A stretch of DNA of 40,922 bases from Xenococcus sp. MO_188.B8 (GTDB lineage Bacteria > Cyanobacteriota > Cyanobacteriia > Cyanobacteriales > Xenococcaceae), in NCBI GenBank assembly GCA_030065615.1, contig JASJDR010000055.1:1-40922 (forward strand), given 5' to 3'. A model generated the notes under the pieces. That model worked only from the letters and a program-made list of their open reading frames with translations, made no database searches and was not told where the DNA came from. The translations under genes and the position numbers were made by a program. How positions within the stretch are numbered: the first letter of the stretch is position 1; every line of letters starts with the position of its first letter. Shown here in pieces: positions 26,201 to 33,997 of the stretch.

Positions 26201-26376
26201 TTTACTTCTCTTAAGACAGCTAATAGATCACTATATTCTAAGCAAAAAGGATGGCTGGCTATTTGGTGATCATTATCGGGAGAACTTACGTTAACTAAAG
26301 AACGCCAAGTTTCCCCCCAAACAAAAAAATAATTATCATCAACCTCAGCAATCCAATTACCGTGAACTATAGACAT
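23215..26376 (-). CDS. SNF2-family DEAD/DEAH helicase (Swi2/Snf2-like ATPase)
   Basis: The protein has about 1053 residues. Its C-terminal half is a complete SNF2 motor: motif I DDMGLGKTIQ (about 590-600), motif II DEAQ (about 695), motif III LTGTPVENRLGELWS, and motif VI DRAFRIGQKR (about 985). The N-terminal half is the bacterial SNF2-associated region, including GVIFPPGLTPGENEQRLGIK. These are ATP-driven DNA translocases acting on protein-DNA complexes; the cellular role of this cyanobacterial form is not known. GTG at 26382 is in frame, but ATG at 26376 (MSIVHGNWIAEVDD) is preferred. It is adjacent to a phosphatase gene in the same direction. Confidence 0.94.
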   Translation of the reverse strand: MSIVHGNWIAEVDDNYFFVWGETWRSLVNVSSPDNDHQIASHPFCLEYSDLLAVLREVKLVTAKDLVKPFSSQNKTINIPSIRPTKKEISPIFSQNVSNLEIDSKQKIVYHDWQVSGAALNSQEAIRFLQAVPLNNPNYISPELSFWSHLYRWSSDLIIRGKFLPGIDQKNEQNNSSIWQPLLDSEIDRTRLAKFSQIIPPACFAYRNETGEKIKQTKAQELLLDFLAKIIDAQVKERISNISFSSKNLAVTPWLRSLSTVPSEIETETKNINRLQNALYNWSLPFKEYLVNQNNKNLAQNRYRLALSLEPPAQQKNGKEQGDWSLKYYLQALDNPEFIIDAETIWQCSDRVLHYQNRAIKDPQEILLKRLGLGTRLYDVITNSLQNSKPVSCSLNPIEVYQFIRATAGELQNNGIGVIFPPGLTPGENEQRLGIKINAEVATKKGERLSLQSLLKYKLQIAVGDTIVSKKEFEALLAQQSPIVEINGRWLALQPADVNSAQAVLNKSNEQLNLSVEDALRIATGDTKTLAKLPVVDFAATGVLAELINNLTDNKAVEPITDIPGLNGILRPYQARGVGWLSFLETWSLGSCLADDMGLGKTIQFISFVLNLQNQDKLHNPILVICPTSVINNWEREINKFAPSLATWVHHGYQRKKRNAFAKEVSNKQLVVTSYSLVDRDLKTLEKVSWEGIVLDEAQNIKNSSAKQSQAVRKIPAGFRIALTGTPVENRLGELWSILDFLNPGFLGTKTFFQKRFALPIEKYGDKQSLNILRSLVRPFILRRLKTDQNIIQDLPEKQEMNVFCGLTMEQAEIYQKLVEESMGEIEEAEGIKRHGLILTLLLRLKQLCNHPELASIKNKKITKLPEEFGIRSGKLMRLTEMLEEVLEEEDHALIFTQFSEWGKLLKLYLEQQLQTEVIFLYGATRRVQRQEMIDRFQNDPNGPKIFILSLKAGGTGLNLTKANHVFHVDRWWNPAVENQATDRAFRIGQKRNVQVHKFVCSGTLEERINDIIESKKELAEQTVDAGEQWLTRLDTKKLRSLLLLDRDRIIDN

Positions 26377-26469
26377 AAGCACTAATTATTAAGTAATAAG
26401 TATTATTCCTTTGATTCTTATTAACAGCTCAAAGCTAAGAGCTAAAAGCAAATAGCTACTTATTAATTT

Positions 26470-27108
26470 TCAATTCCACCTTACCGTACTTTCAGTTTGA
26501 CTCAAATGGGAAGTATCAGTTTGTAATGTAAGTTCCCCATCTCCAGCGGAACAAACTACTTTAGTTAATGAGCATAAAGGAACTTTGAAAGTAGGATTTC
26601 CTCTAACTAATCCTCTAGTTATACCTAAGACAGAAGCACCATGCCCTACTAATAGAATATCTTCAGAAAATTGTCTCATTAATTTACTGGCTATTTGCTT
26701 GGTGCGCCTAGTAACTTTTGCTTCCGTTTCTGGATAACTTGGAGTTACCAGAGATTGATAACGCCAGTCAATACGAGGATATTCTTCAGCTAAAAACTCT
26801 TGCGGATGAATTTCAGGGTAACTATCCATCCAGTCAGGATTAAGCCATTCACTCAATCCCGCCTCTAGCTTAATTGGCAAATCTAATACTTGTGCCACTT
26901 CATTGGCAGTTTGAATAGTTCGCAAAAATGGAGAAGAAATAATATGGGATATATCATGATTTTTCAACCTTTGTCCTAATTCCTGAGCCTGGATCAAACC
27001 ATCTTCCGATAATGGGGGATCGTAACGCCTTCTAGCGGTATTAAACCATTCTGGATTGACAAAATCCAGACGATTTCCATGTCTTGCAATCCAAACAGTT
27101 TGTTTCAT
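26470..27108 (-). CDS. histidine phosphatase (phosphoglycerate mutase-like) family protein
   Basis: The 212-residue protein begins MKQTVWIARHGNRLDF, where RHG carries the phosphohistidine. The second Arg/Glu region is SSPFLRTIQTA with a later GLSEWL, and the second active-site His is in LLVGHGASVLG. The pattern DPPLSEDGLIQAQELG is typical of the branch-1 superfamily. Substrate cannot be told from the sequence; members range from mutases to phosphatases such as cobalamin or fructose-bisphosphate types. It lies between apt and the SNF2 gene, all on the minus strand. Confidence 0.88.
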   Translation of the reverse strand: MKQTVWIARHGNRLDFVNPEWFNTARRRYDPPLSEDGLIQAQELGQRLKNHDISHIISSPFLRTIQTANEVAQVLDLPIKLEAGLSEWLNPDWMDSYPEIHPQEFLAEEYPRIDWRYQSLVTPSYPETEAKVTRRTKQIASKLMRQFSEDILLVGHGASVLGITRGLVRGNPTFKVPLCSLTKVVCSAGDGELTLQTDTSHLSQTESTVRWN

Positions 27109-27231
27109 TGATTAATCAATTTTAAATGGCAATCAATTAAGAACAATATCAATTATAAGAAAGAATACAACATTTACTTGTAAGGGTTTGGCATTGCCAA
27201 GCCCCTTCTGCCAAACTACTATGGCAACAAT

Positions 27232-27750
27232 TTAATATTCAACGAGACTGATAATTGGTAAATCAGGCAACTTGGTTCTGCCACCTAGAGCAACTAATTC
27301 AATCACAAAGAGAAAACCTAATACTTCTACTCCAAATTTATCTAATAATTGTGCTGTCGCTTTCGCTGTACCTCCAGTAGCAATCAGATCATCAACAATT
27401 AGTACTTTAGAGCCGGGTATAATAGCATCCCGATGGATTTCTAATTTGTCAATACCATATTCCAATTCATACTCTACCGAATGAACGTCAGCAGGAAGTT
27501 TTCCTGGTTTTCGCGCAGGAACAAAACCTGCATTTAACTTATAAGCTAAAGGAGTACCAAAAATAAACCCCCGAGACTCCATTCCTACAATATAGTCGGG
27601 AACTAATTTTTGCTGTTGACATTTTTCGGCTAAAGTATCTATGGAATGACGCAATCCTTGCGGATTATTGAGTAAGGTAGTAACATCGCGGAAAACGATT
27701 CCAGGTTTGGGAAAGTCAGGGATGTCTCGGATTAAAGATTTAAGTTCCAT
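27232..27750 (-). CDS. apt: adenine phosphoribosyltransferase
   Basis: Apt salvages adenine with PRPP to give AMP. The 172-residue protein starts [17 protein letters not shown] at ATG 27750; a TTG at 27762 is in frame but off-pattern. [11 protein letters not shown], the base-binding [15 protein letters not shown], and the PRPP loop [16 protein letters not shown] are all intact. Length is normal. It is divergent from the DUF3038 gene with about 130 bp between. Confidence 0.95.
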   Translation of the reverse strand: MELKSLIRDIPDFPKPGIVFRDVTTLLNNPQGLRHSIDTLAEKCQQQKLVPDYIVGMESRGFIFGTPLAYKLNAGFVPARKPGKLPADVHSVEYELEYGIDKLEIHRDAIIPGSKVLIVDDLIATGGTAKATAQLLDKFGVEVLGFLFVIELVALGGRTKLPDLPIISLVEY

Positions 27751-27881
27751 AAAAAAAGTCAATTATTGTAGTCTAATTATTGCTAATCTAACTAGCTGTG
27801 GCATCATAGCATCAGAGAGTGTTTACACTCTCATTATGAACAAAGCTAACAAAAATCTTGGAATATGTGCTTAATTTTAGA

Positions 27882-28511
27882 ATGAGTCAATCTGCCAGTA
27901 TCCTATCCGATTCTTCTCCGTCTATTCAAACTAAACCGGCAATTTTAAAAAATTTGCCGGACATTTCACCTTCTGCTACTAGATGTTCGACTCATACTCA
28001 ACAGCAAATTGATTTACTGCTGTTAGCAATTGAGGCTCTAGAATTGGGAGCATCAGAGAAAATGCTAGCTACTATAAAACAGTTGGAATTAGAAGGTATT
28101 ATTCCTAGTCGAGTGTTTTTATGGCATTTGCGTTGTAGTAACCCCTGGAGACGTTCCTATACCAGAGAATTATTGAATTTAGATCAGGCTAAAGTTCTAG
28201 TTATTCTAATTACCTCCCGTGCCAAAGAATTAACAGTGCTGATTCGACAATTATTGTTGGCTGAACAACAAATGCGGACAAAAAACTTTCCTCTCGATAA
28301 TCATTTTCGGTTATCGCTATATCTTGAACGATTCCGCGCTCATTTCCGCAGTCGCATGAATTCCCGCCGTACTAAAGTATCTCTTTATTTAGCTTCCGAA
28401 GAACAATTAAACGAATTAGCCTTATCTTTATTAAAAAAATTGCTGTTTTGTACTGGAACAAAAGGCATGGAAAGGTTGTGGTTCAGTTTATTTGATGGCG
28501 AAATATCTTAA
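27882..28511 (+). CDS. DUF3038-family cyanobacterial protein
   Basis: The protein has 209 residues from ATG 27882 (MSQSASILSD); an upstream in-frame start at 27858 is less likely. It is helical and basic in its second half (LYLERFRAHFRSRMNSRRTK). The features QQQIDLLLLAIEALELGASE and VFLWHLRCSNPWRRSY match my recollection of the cyanobacterial DUF3038 family, usually found next to a DUF4335 gene, as here. Its function is unknown. No membrane segment is seen. Confidence 0.75.
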   Translation: MSQSASILSDSSPSIQTKPAILKNLPDISPSATRCSTHTQQQIDLLLLAIEALELGASEKMLATIKQLELEGIIPSRVFLWHLRCSNPWRRSYTRELLNLDQAKVLVILITSRAKELTVLIRQLLLAEQQMRTKNFPLDNHFRLSLYLERFRAHFRSRMNSRRTKVSLYLASEEQLNELALSLLKKLLFCTGTKGMERLWFSLFDGEIS

Positions 28512-28592
28512 TAGTTGATCTAAAAAATAAATAACCTCACAAAGATCAGGAATAGGGAACGAATTATTAATATAGAATTTAGTTGACAAATT

Positions 28593-29249
28593 ATGACTAT
28601 TCAAAAACAATATCAATTACCTAATTGTACTTTGGTTTTAGAAGGTTTTGATAATGATATAGAGCTGACCAGTCCTAATATTAGTGAGCAGTCTATAATT
28701 TCTATTTTATCAAATGCAGACGTACAATTCACCACTTCCAATCAAACTTTAAGTGGCGGTCGAGTTTTTTTAGAGAATTTAGCTCTAGCTGTTAGTAACT
28801 ATGCTCAAGATTTTCTCAGTGGATTATCTCGCCCAAAAATAGTACCAGAAGACTATCCTATGATAACTATTGAAAAATCAGAAACTGAAGATTTACATCG
28901 TATTATTGTCAATCAAGATCCTCAAGAGAATCAAGAAGCTCAAACCCTTTCTTTAACTCTAATAGAATTTTTTGATTTAGTAGAAGTAATCGATCAATTT
29001 TATACTGACACTAATGCTTTACCTGATATGTCGCTACAACTATCAGCAATTGGTAAGCGTTACCGTAAACCAGAAGAACCTATCAGCGATCGCGTTATTC
29101 CTTTTATTGCTGGTACAGCTAGTTTAGCGTTTGCTGCCGCTGCGTTATTTATGATTCCCGCACCAGAAATTAAGCAACAAGAAATTCCCATCGAAACAAC
29201 TCCCACAGAAACTATTCCTGAGCCATTAGAAACTACTCCCGAAGAATAA
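28593..29249 (+). CDS. DUF4335-family cyanobacterial protein
   Basis: The 218-residue protein begins MTIQKQYQLPNCTLVLEGF, the DUF4335 start. It has one hydrophobic segment near residues 170-188 (IPFIAGTASLAFAAAALFMI), then a Pro/Thr/Glu-rich tail of about 28 residues. The likely topology is a cytoplasmic N-terminal domain anchored by one helix. It follows the DUF3038 gene by 81 bp on the same strand, and the two are likely cotranscribed and functionally linked. Function is unknown. Confidence 0.78.
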   Translation: MTIQKQYQLPNCTLVLEGFDNDIELTSPNISEQSIISILSNADVQFTTSNQTLSGGRVFLENLALAVSNYAQDFLSGLSRPKIVPEDYPMITIEKSETEDLHRIIVNQDPQENQEAQTLSLTLIEFFDLVEVIDQFYTDTNALPDMSLQLSAIGKRYRKPEEPISDRVIPFIAGTASLAFAAAALFMIPAPEIKQQEIPIETTPTETIPEPLETTPEE

Positions 29250-29275
29250 TTAATAAGTACTTAGAAGTACTAAAG

Positions 29276-30406
29276 ATGAAGCGAAATTTGACGAGAAGAA
29301 AAAGACAGAAATCTCATTTGCTTCGGATAGTAGCGGCAATTTCTGTTGTGTTAATTATACTCTTGACAAGCCAGCTATCAAAGGATGACATTCAATTGAT
29401 GCCAAATTATTCTGCAAAAAACACCAGTGAAATAGCTCAAAAAGTAGAAAATCTGCTCTCGAAAATGACTTTAGCAGAAAAAGTCGGGCAGATGACCCAA
29501 ATAACTCTAGAAGTAGTTTCTAAAACAGAGGCAAAACTCTACCAAAAATATCAAGTAAACCCCAAAAAATTACGCAAAGCCATTACTAAATATCATATTG
29601 GCTCGATCCTCAACTTAACATTACCAAAGGCACAATTAGAATTAGCCTCTGCCATTGCCAAAACGGGAACCCCTATTGTCTTAGTCTTAGTCTAAGGGCG
29701 ACCTCGCATTATTACCCCCATCATAGATGATGTACAGGCGATTTTAATGTCTTATTTGCCTGGAGCATTGGGCGGAAATGCGATCACAGATGTCCTATTC
29801 GGAGATTAAGTAGGTAAACAAATTTATTTGTATATTTTTACAAATGTAATAATAAGTCTTTTTCTCCCCTCCCCCTGCTTCCCCTGCTCCCTCTGCCTAA
29901 TAATGCACAATTAATTTTGCTTAGGTACTTATAATCCTTCTGGGAAGTTACCGATTACCTATCCCCGTCATCCCAATGATTTAGTTCCCTACGACCATAA
30001 AGCGATCGAGACAGATAATCCTAATAAATTAGACCCCCTATATCCTTTTGGTTTCGGATTAAGTTATACCAGTTTTAAATACAGTAATTTAAAACTAAAT
30101 CGGCATAAAATTCGTCCTGATGAAACTCTCACGATCAAAGTAACGGTAAAAAATACTGGCAAGAGAATGGGCAAAGAAGTAGTAGAACTTTATCTCAGTG
30201 ACTTATACCGTAGCGTATCACCTCCAGTAAAACAGTTGAAAAGATTTCAAGGTGTAATCTTACAGCCTGGGGAAAGCAAAACTGTTGAGTTTACGCTTAA
30301 CCAAGATGATTTTGCCTTTCATGATCGCGACAATCAGTTTATCGTTGAACCAGGAGAATTTAAAATAGCGATCTCAGATTTAGAAGATATTATCATTCTT
30401 CAATGA
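29276..30406 (+). pseudogene. glycoside hydrolase family 3 (BglX-like) pseudogene
   Basis: The frame opens with a signal-anchor segment (LRIVAAISVVLIILLTS) and a GH3 N-terminus (NLLSKMTLAEKVGQMTQ). At about 29630 it jumps from ILNLTL straight to the C-terminal sandwich domain (ASAIAKTGTPIVLVLV), so the catalytic TIM barrel of about 400 residues is missing. An in-frame TAA at 29694-29696 interrupts VLVLV-GRPR. After LFGD (29806) about 123 bp of foreign, stop-containing sequence is inserted before YNPSGKLPITYPR. The remainder, including a fibronectin-III-like domain (PLYPFGFGLSYTSF), is intact to 30406. The gene cannot make an active enzyme. Confidence 0.88.
29807..29929. repeat. small insertion within the GH3 pseudogene
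   Basis: Conserved GH3 sequence reads GD-YNPSG. Here about 123 bp separates the GD codons from YNPSG. The insert contains the low-complexity CTCCCCTCCCCCTGCTTCCC tract also seen near 10570. No clear terminal repeats are visible. Confidence 0.55.
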
Positions 30407-30525
30407 CTCAAATTATTTATGATTCCCGTCCCAGAAATTCGCTTTTTAGTTGACAATATTTGATAATAAAGATACAGATAAAATTTCTTATCAATGCGGA
30501 ATCTTGTCTTCAGAGGTGATACATA

Positions 30526-31125
30526 ATGCTTAGTTGCTTTGATGTAGCAGATTACTTTATTTGGTTCAGTAATAAGAACAATGTGAAAGTGTATACTATG
30601 ACTATACACAAAAATGTTTATTATGCTCAAGCGTGGTACTTAGCAATATATGATCAACCTCTATTTGAAGAGGACTTTCAAGCTTGGATATATGGTCCCG
30701 TAATTCCAGAACTTTACGCTGAATATAAAATATGTGATAGTAGAAAGCCAATATCTATCAATCTCACTTTGCCAAGATTATCACCAGAAATAGAAAATTT
30801 TTTACAAATAATTGCTACTTCCTTTATTGATATCAATCGATTTACATTAAGTGACTTAACTCACGAAAAAGGTAGTCCTTGGGATTTAACTAGGGGTAAT
30901 TTGCCACCCGATGCAAGATCTCAAAAGATTATCCCTAAAAATTTAATTAAGAATTATTACAAACGAACTTTAATTGATAATGAGCAAAATAATGATTCTG
31001 AAATGATGGGTAAATTCCTCGATTTTTTGATAAACAATACGGAAAACAATCCAAAAAAGCTTGTTTCCTATACAGAAAAGATGCTACAACAGGATAAGCA
31101 ACTTTTAAATAGCATATTCTCTTAA
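30526..31125 (+). CDS. Panacea (DUF4065/GepA-SocA-like) antitoxin domain protein
   Basis: The 199-residue protein has the Panacea core: ADYFIWFSN near the N-terminus, HKNVYYAQAWYLAIYD, LFEEDFQAWIYGPVIPELY, and LSDLTHEKGSPWDLTRG. It is known in the family that this domain acts as the antitoxin of many unrelated toxins and also occurs in SocA and phage proteins. The ribosome binding site GAGGTGAT is about 5 nt before ATG 30526. A YhaV/RelE-type toxin frame starts 2 nt after its stop, so antitoxin-first TA operon order is kept. The C-terminal 40 residues are helical and specific to this protein. Confidence 0.88.
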   Translation: MLSCFDVADYFIWFSNKNNVKVYTMTIHKNVYYAQAWYLAIYDQPLFEEDFQAWIYGPVIPELYAEYKICDSRKPISINLTLPRLSPEIENFLQIIATSFIDINRFTLSDLTHEKGSPWDLTRGNLPPDARSQKIIPKNLIKNYYKRTLIDNEQNNDSEMMGKFLDFLINNTENNPKKLVSYTEKMLQQDKQLLNSIFS

Positions 31126-31127
31126 GT

Positions 31128-31556
31128 GTGAAACCACTAGAAAGAAAAGGTTGGGAAATTTACTTTCATCCGTTATTCGAGCAGCAATATCAGGATTTAA
31201 AAAAGCAAATTATCAAACTAAAAAATAAACTCGATAAAGAAAAATTAATTATTTATCCAGATGTTAAGTTGTTCCAAGCAATTATCAATCTAATTGATGA
31301 GACTATCCCCTTAAACCCATTTGCTGATTATTTTGTACTAACAGGTTCACTTAAGAGATATAGTAGAGTAAAAAAGAAAGTTTTACCCAACCGCCACAGA
31401 TTATTTTTTAAAGTTTTTAAAAAATAACGGAAAATAGTAATTTTATGGTTAGGTTATCCTCGAAAAGAAGGTGACAAAAACGATTGTTATAGAATTTTTT
31501 CAAAAATGGTGAATCGCGGTAAATTCCCTCATAGTATAGATGAATTGATAGATTAA
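31128..31556 (+). pseudogene. YhaV-like RelE-superfamily toxin with an in-frame TAA
   Basis: GTG at 31128 starts a YhaV-type frame: GWEIYFHPLFEQQYQDLKK, then IPLNPFADYFVLTGSLKRY, then NRHRLFFKV. A TAA at 31425-31427 stops it after 99 residues. The same frame then continues without interruption as RKIVILWLGYPRKEGDKND and CYRIFSKMVNRGKFPHS to a second stop at 31554-31556; this is the normal C-terminus of YhaV toxins. The full protein would be about 142 residues, the usual family length. A single substitution (for instance CAA to TAA) explains it. The truncated product lacks the C-terminal strand and is probably inactive, unless the stop is read through. Confidence 0.85.
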
Positions 31557-31586
31557 TCGCGTTACCCAATATTAATTATCAGTTGA

Positions 31587-31740
31587 ATGTATTGGCTAAT
31601 ATATCCATAATCAATAATCATTCCTTGTTGATAATCACGATCAATTAATTTAACTCATTTTCTTTGACTTCTATTCTTCCAACCCAGCTATGACCATGGA
31701 AACGGCTATATTTACCATCATAATTTGGGAGAGTAGTAGC
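31587..31740 (-). pseudogene. duplicated fragment of queD
   Basis: About 150 bp are strikingly similar to the interior of the intact queD at roughly 33718-33860. Shared stretches include TCAATAATCATTCCTTG and TTTACCATCATAATTTGG, plus the HGHSWV-coding segment with scattered changes. Indels break the frame. It lies between the YhaV-like pseudogene and the MazEF pair. Confidence 0.85.
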
Positions 31741-31802
31741 AGTAGATAAATTGCTATGGATATTGATCTATACTGTACGTATTCCAACACGTATAAGATG
31801 CT

Positions 31803-32033
31803 ATGCATAAAAAACTAACAATTACGATAGACGAACAAGTATACAAAGGGCTCTATCAGGTTGTAGGGAAAGGTGAAATAAGTCAGTTCATTGAAAATTT
31901 AGTACGTCCCTATGTAATTGAGGATGATCTCGATACTGCCTATAAACAAATGGCAGCAGATGAAGACAGAGAAATGGAGGCGATGGAATGGGCTGAAGCT
32001 CTAATTTCCGATATTAGCAATGAACCGAGGTGA
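31803..32033 (+). CDS. MazE-like antitoxin
   Basis: The 76-residue acidic protein has an N-terminal ribbon-helix-helix-like part (KLTITIDEQVYKGLYQVVG) and an acidic C-terminal helix (ADEDREMEAMEWAEALIS) suited to wrapping a MazF dimer. It overlaps the downstream mazF-like gene by 14 nt, indicating translational coupling. It probably represses its own promoter in the AT-rich region just upstream. The assignment rests mostly on the toxin beside it. Confidence 0.85.
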   Translation: MHKKLTITIDEQVYKGLYQVVGKGEISQFIENLVRPYVIEDDLDTAYKQMAADEDREMEAMEWAEALISDISNEPR

Positions 32034-32343
32034 AGTATGGTGGATTAATTTCGAGCCCGCAGTTGGAGGAGAAATCCGCAAGAAACGTCCTGCAATTATA
32101 GTAAGTAACAATGCAGCAAATCGAAATCTTAACAGAGTTCAGGTTGTGCCAATAACAAGTAATATCTCCAGAATATATCCAAGTGAGGCATTTGTTACCT
32201 TACAGGGTAAGCAAGGAAAGGCAATGGCTGATCAACTTACTACCGTATCTAAGCAAAGAATGATAAATAAGATTGGAAATCTAACCCAGGAAGAAATGAC
32301 TGCTGTTGAATTGGCAATTCGAGTCCAGTTAGGACTAACTTAG
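32020..32343 (+). CDS. MazF/PemK-family mRNA interferase toxin
   Basis: The 107-residue protein starts MNRGEVWWINFEPAVGGEIR, followed by KKRPAIIVSNN, VVPITSNISRIYPSE and the C-terminal GNLTQEEMTAVELAIRVQLG. These are all standard MazF blocks, including the Arg and Thr/Ser catalytic region. MazF toxins cleave mRNA at short sequences. It looks intact and has its antitoxin, so the module is probably functional. It sits in a cluster of broken TA and metabolic genes. Confidence 0.93.
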   Translation: MNRGEVWWINFEPAVGGEIRKKRPAIIVSNNAANRNLNRVQVVPITSNISRIYPSEAFVTLQGKQGKAMADQLTTVSKQRMINKIGNLTQEEMTAVELAIRVQLGLT

Positions 32344-32418
32344 GTGTTGAGATTTTCCTTGATGAGTAAAGATTGAAATAAATCTTGGCATTGGGAAATA
32401 GGAAGTGTCAGACTAAAA

Positions 32419-33514
32419 CTACTCTAAACCGTGATTCAAACGATAGATTTTTGCCATTTTTTCGGCATTTTGATAAACCATTATTGTTTTTTTAAACATA
32501 TCTCCTGGTTTATATTCTAGATCTTTAGTTGACAAAGTTACACGATTTTTCTCAATATCTAAATTCACAATAATTGCTCTAACCCAGTCACCAGATTGAA
32601 AGATTTGTTTTAGATCTTCTACTGGCATTTTAGAGATCATAGAAATATGCAAAAGAGCATGAATGCCAGCAATATTAATAAATAAGCCATAATATCTAAT
32701 TGCTGCCACTGTTCCATCAACTAATTGACCTATCCTTAAAGTGTTTAATCTCGCTATCTGTAAATTACGTAGTCTTTGTTTTTCTTCCTTCTTCTTGATT
32801 TGTCTCTTTTCAGATAAGATTTTATAATCACGATTTATTTCTTCTCTTCGTTTTTTATACCAATTAGAATCTAATTCTCCTAAAGCAATATCAATAGGTA
32901 GTGTTTTATATAAATCAGCTAGTACTCTTACTTTGTTATTTCCATATATAGATTATCATACAAAATATTTCTGAGTTCATACAATTTTTGTTGTTATTCC
33001 CTTAATTGAACTGTTTCTATACCAGTTTTTAGATATTGACTTTGTCCATCACCATACATTGCTAAACGTGTTTTCCAATCTGGAAGTTCAGCAGGCTGTT
33101 GAAGCAAAGCATCCCAATTAATATTGCTAAGAACAACAAAAGAGGAATCTGAAATACTATATCTATCTTTTATAAAATCAGTAATTCCATCATAAAAAGA
33201 TTGAATTAATTTTTTAGTCTCCATTGTAACTTTAAGATAGATAGGCCTAGAAACTTTATCATCAAAAATGCACTTTTCAATTATCAATTCTATTGTTTGA
33301 TTATCATTGTGTTTAGCTATCAGTGTTACACCAGAACCTTCTTCATCAATTATCATTTTTGCCGGTAATTGAGAATCTCTAATTTGCCCAACCATATATA
33401 AAATTCTTCAAAAGGATCGAATACAGATGATGCTGAAATTTGGAGACAAACACTATCAGTTTCTATCTGTATCCATATCCATGAACGAGACCTTTGAATT
33501 AAAGTAATATTCAT
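32419..33514 (-). pseudogene. S1 RNA-binding domain protein, broken by three lesions
   Basis: Translation pieces join into one protein of about 365 residues starting at ATG 33514 (MNITLIQRSRSWIWIQIE), 3 bp after queD. It changes frame near WLGQIRDSQLPAK (about 33380; one base missing in a GGG run). It meets TAA at 32994-32996 (LRE-stop-QQKLYELRN, likely CAA to TAA). It shifts again near NLY/GNNKVRVLADLYK (about 32950, in a TATATATGG run). The last part has a coiled basic segment and an S1 domain (LRIGQLVDGTVAAIRYYG, FINIAGIHALLHISMIS, TLSTKDLEYKPGDM) like domain 3 of cyanobacterial S1 homologues. Two separate short genes are an alternative, but frame continuity argues for one decayed gene. 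Confidence 0.72.
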
Positions 33515-33517
33515 TTA

Positions 33518-33904
33518 TTAATCGTCAACCGATTTTTTATAAATACATCCAGAAGTACAAGTTTCGCGAATTTCCACAGCATAGAGTCCGGGTAATCCCA
33601 CCTTTTCTAACTTCTCAAAAATCCAGCGCGAGATATTTTCACTCGTAGGATTCTCTAATCCAGTGGTTTCATTGAGATAGTAATGATCGAGAAAATCATC
33701 AAGTAGAGGTTGAATATATTGACTAATATCTCCAAAATCAATAATCATTCCTTGCTGAGAACCATGATCGATTAACTTATTACCTTTGACATGTATTCTG
33801 CCGACCCAACTATGCCCATGTAAACGGCTACATTTTCCATCATAATTTGGTAATCTATGGGCAGCTTCAAAATAAAATTCCTTATAAATAATCCACTCTT
33901 CCAC
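33518..33904 (-). CDS. queD: 6-carboxy-5,6,7,8-tetrahydropterin synthase (QueD/PTPS family)
   Basis: The 128-residue protein carries the zinc-binding His residues in FEAAHRLPNYDG and SRLHGHSW. The catalytic Cys is in GKCSRLHGH, the DHYYLNE block and the C-terminal pterin-binding VEIRETCTSGC also match. QueD converts dihydroneopterin triphosphate to CPH4, the second step toward queuosine/7-deazaguanine. The start is GTG at 33904 (shown as MEEWIIYKE), which matches the family N-terminus. The downstream S1-domain gene begins 3 bp after the stop, suggesting a former operon. A partial copy lies at 31587-31740. Confidence 0.92.
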   Translation of the reverse strand: MEEWIIYKEFYFEAAHRLPNYDGKCSRLHGHSWVGRIHVKGNKLIDHGSQQGMIIDFGDISQYIQPLLDDFLDHYYLNETTGLENPTSENISRWIFEKLEKVGLPGLYAVEIRETCTSGCIYKKSVDD

Positions 33905-33997
33905 TATATTTTTCTCATTTACTCCTATACATTCATTATATTTGTTCGTAACCAGTAACTCTTAAACATCCCTCATAATTCATAATTCATCGTTTAT

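Noticed and set aside
27858..27882. Upstream start for the DUF3038 gene
   Set aside because: The extra residues (MEYVLNFR) are unlike the family and the ATG at 27882 gives a better N-terminus.
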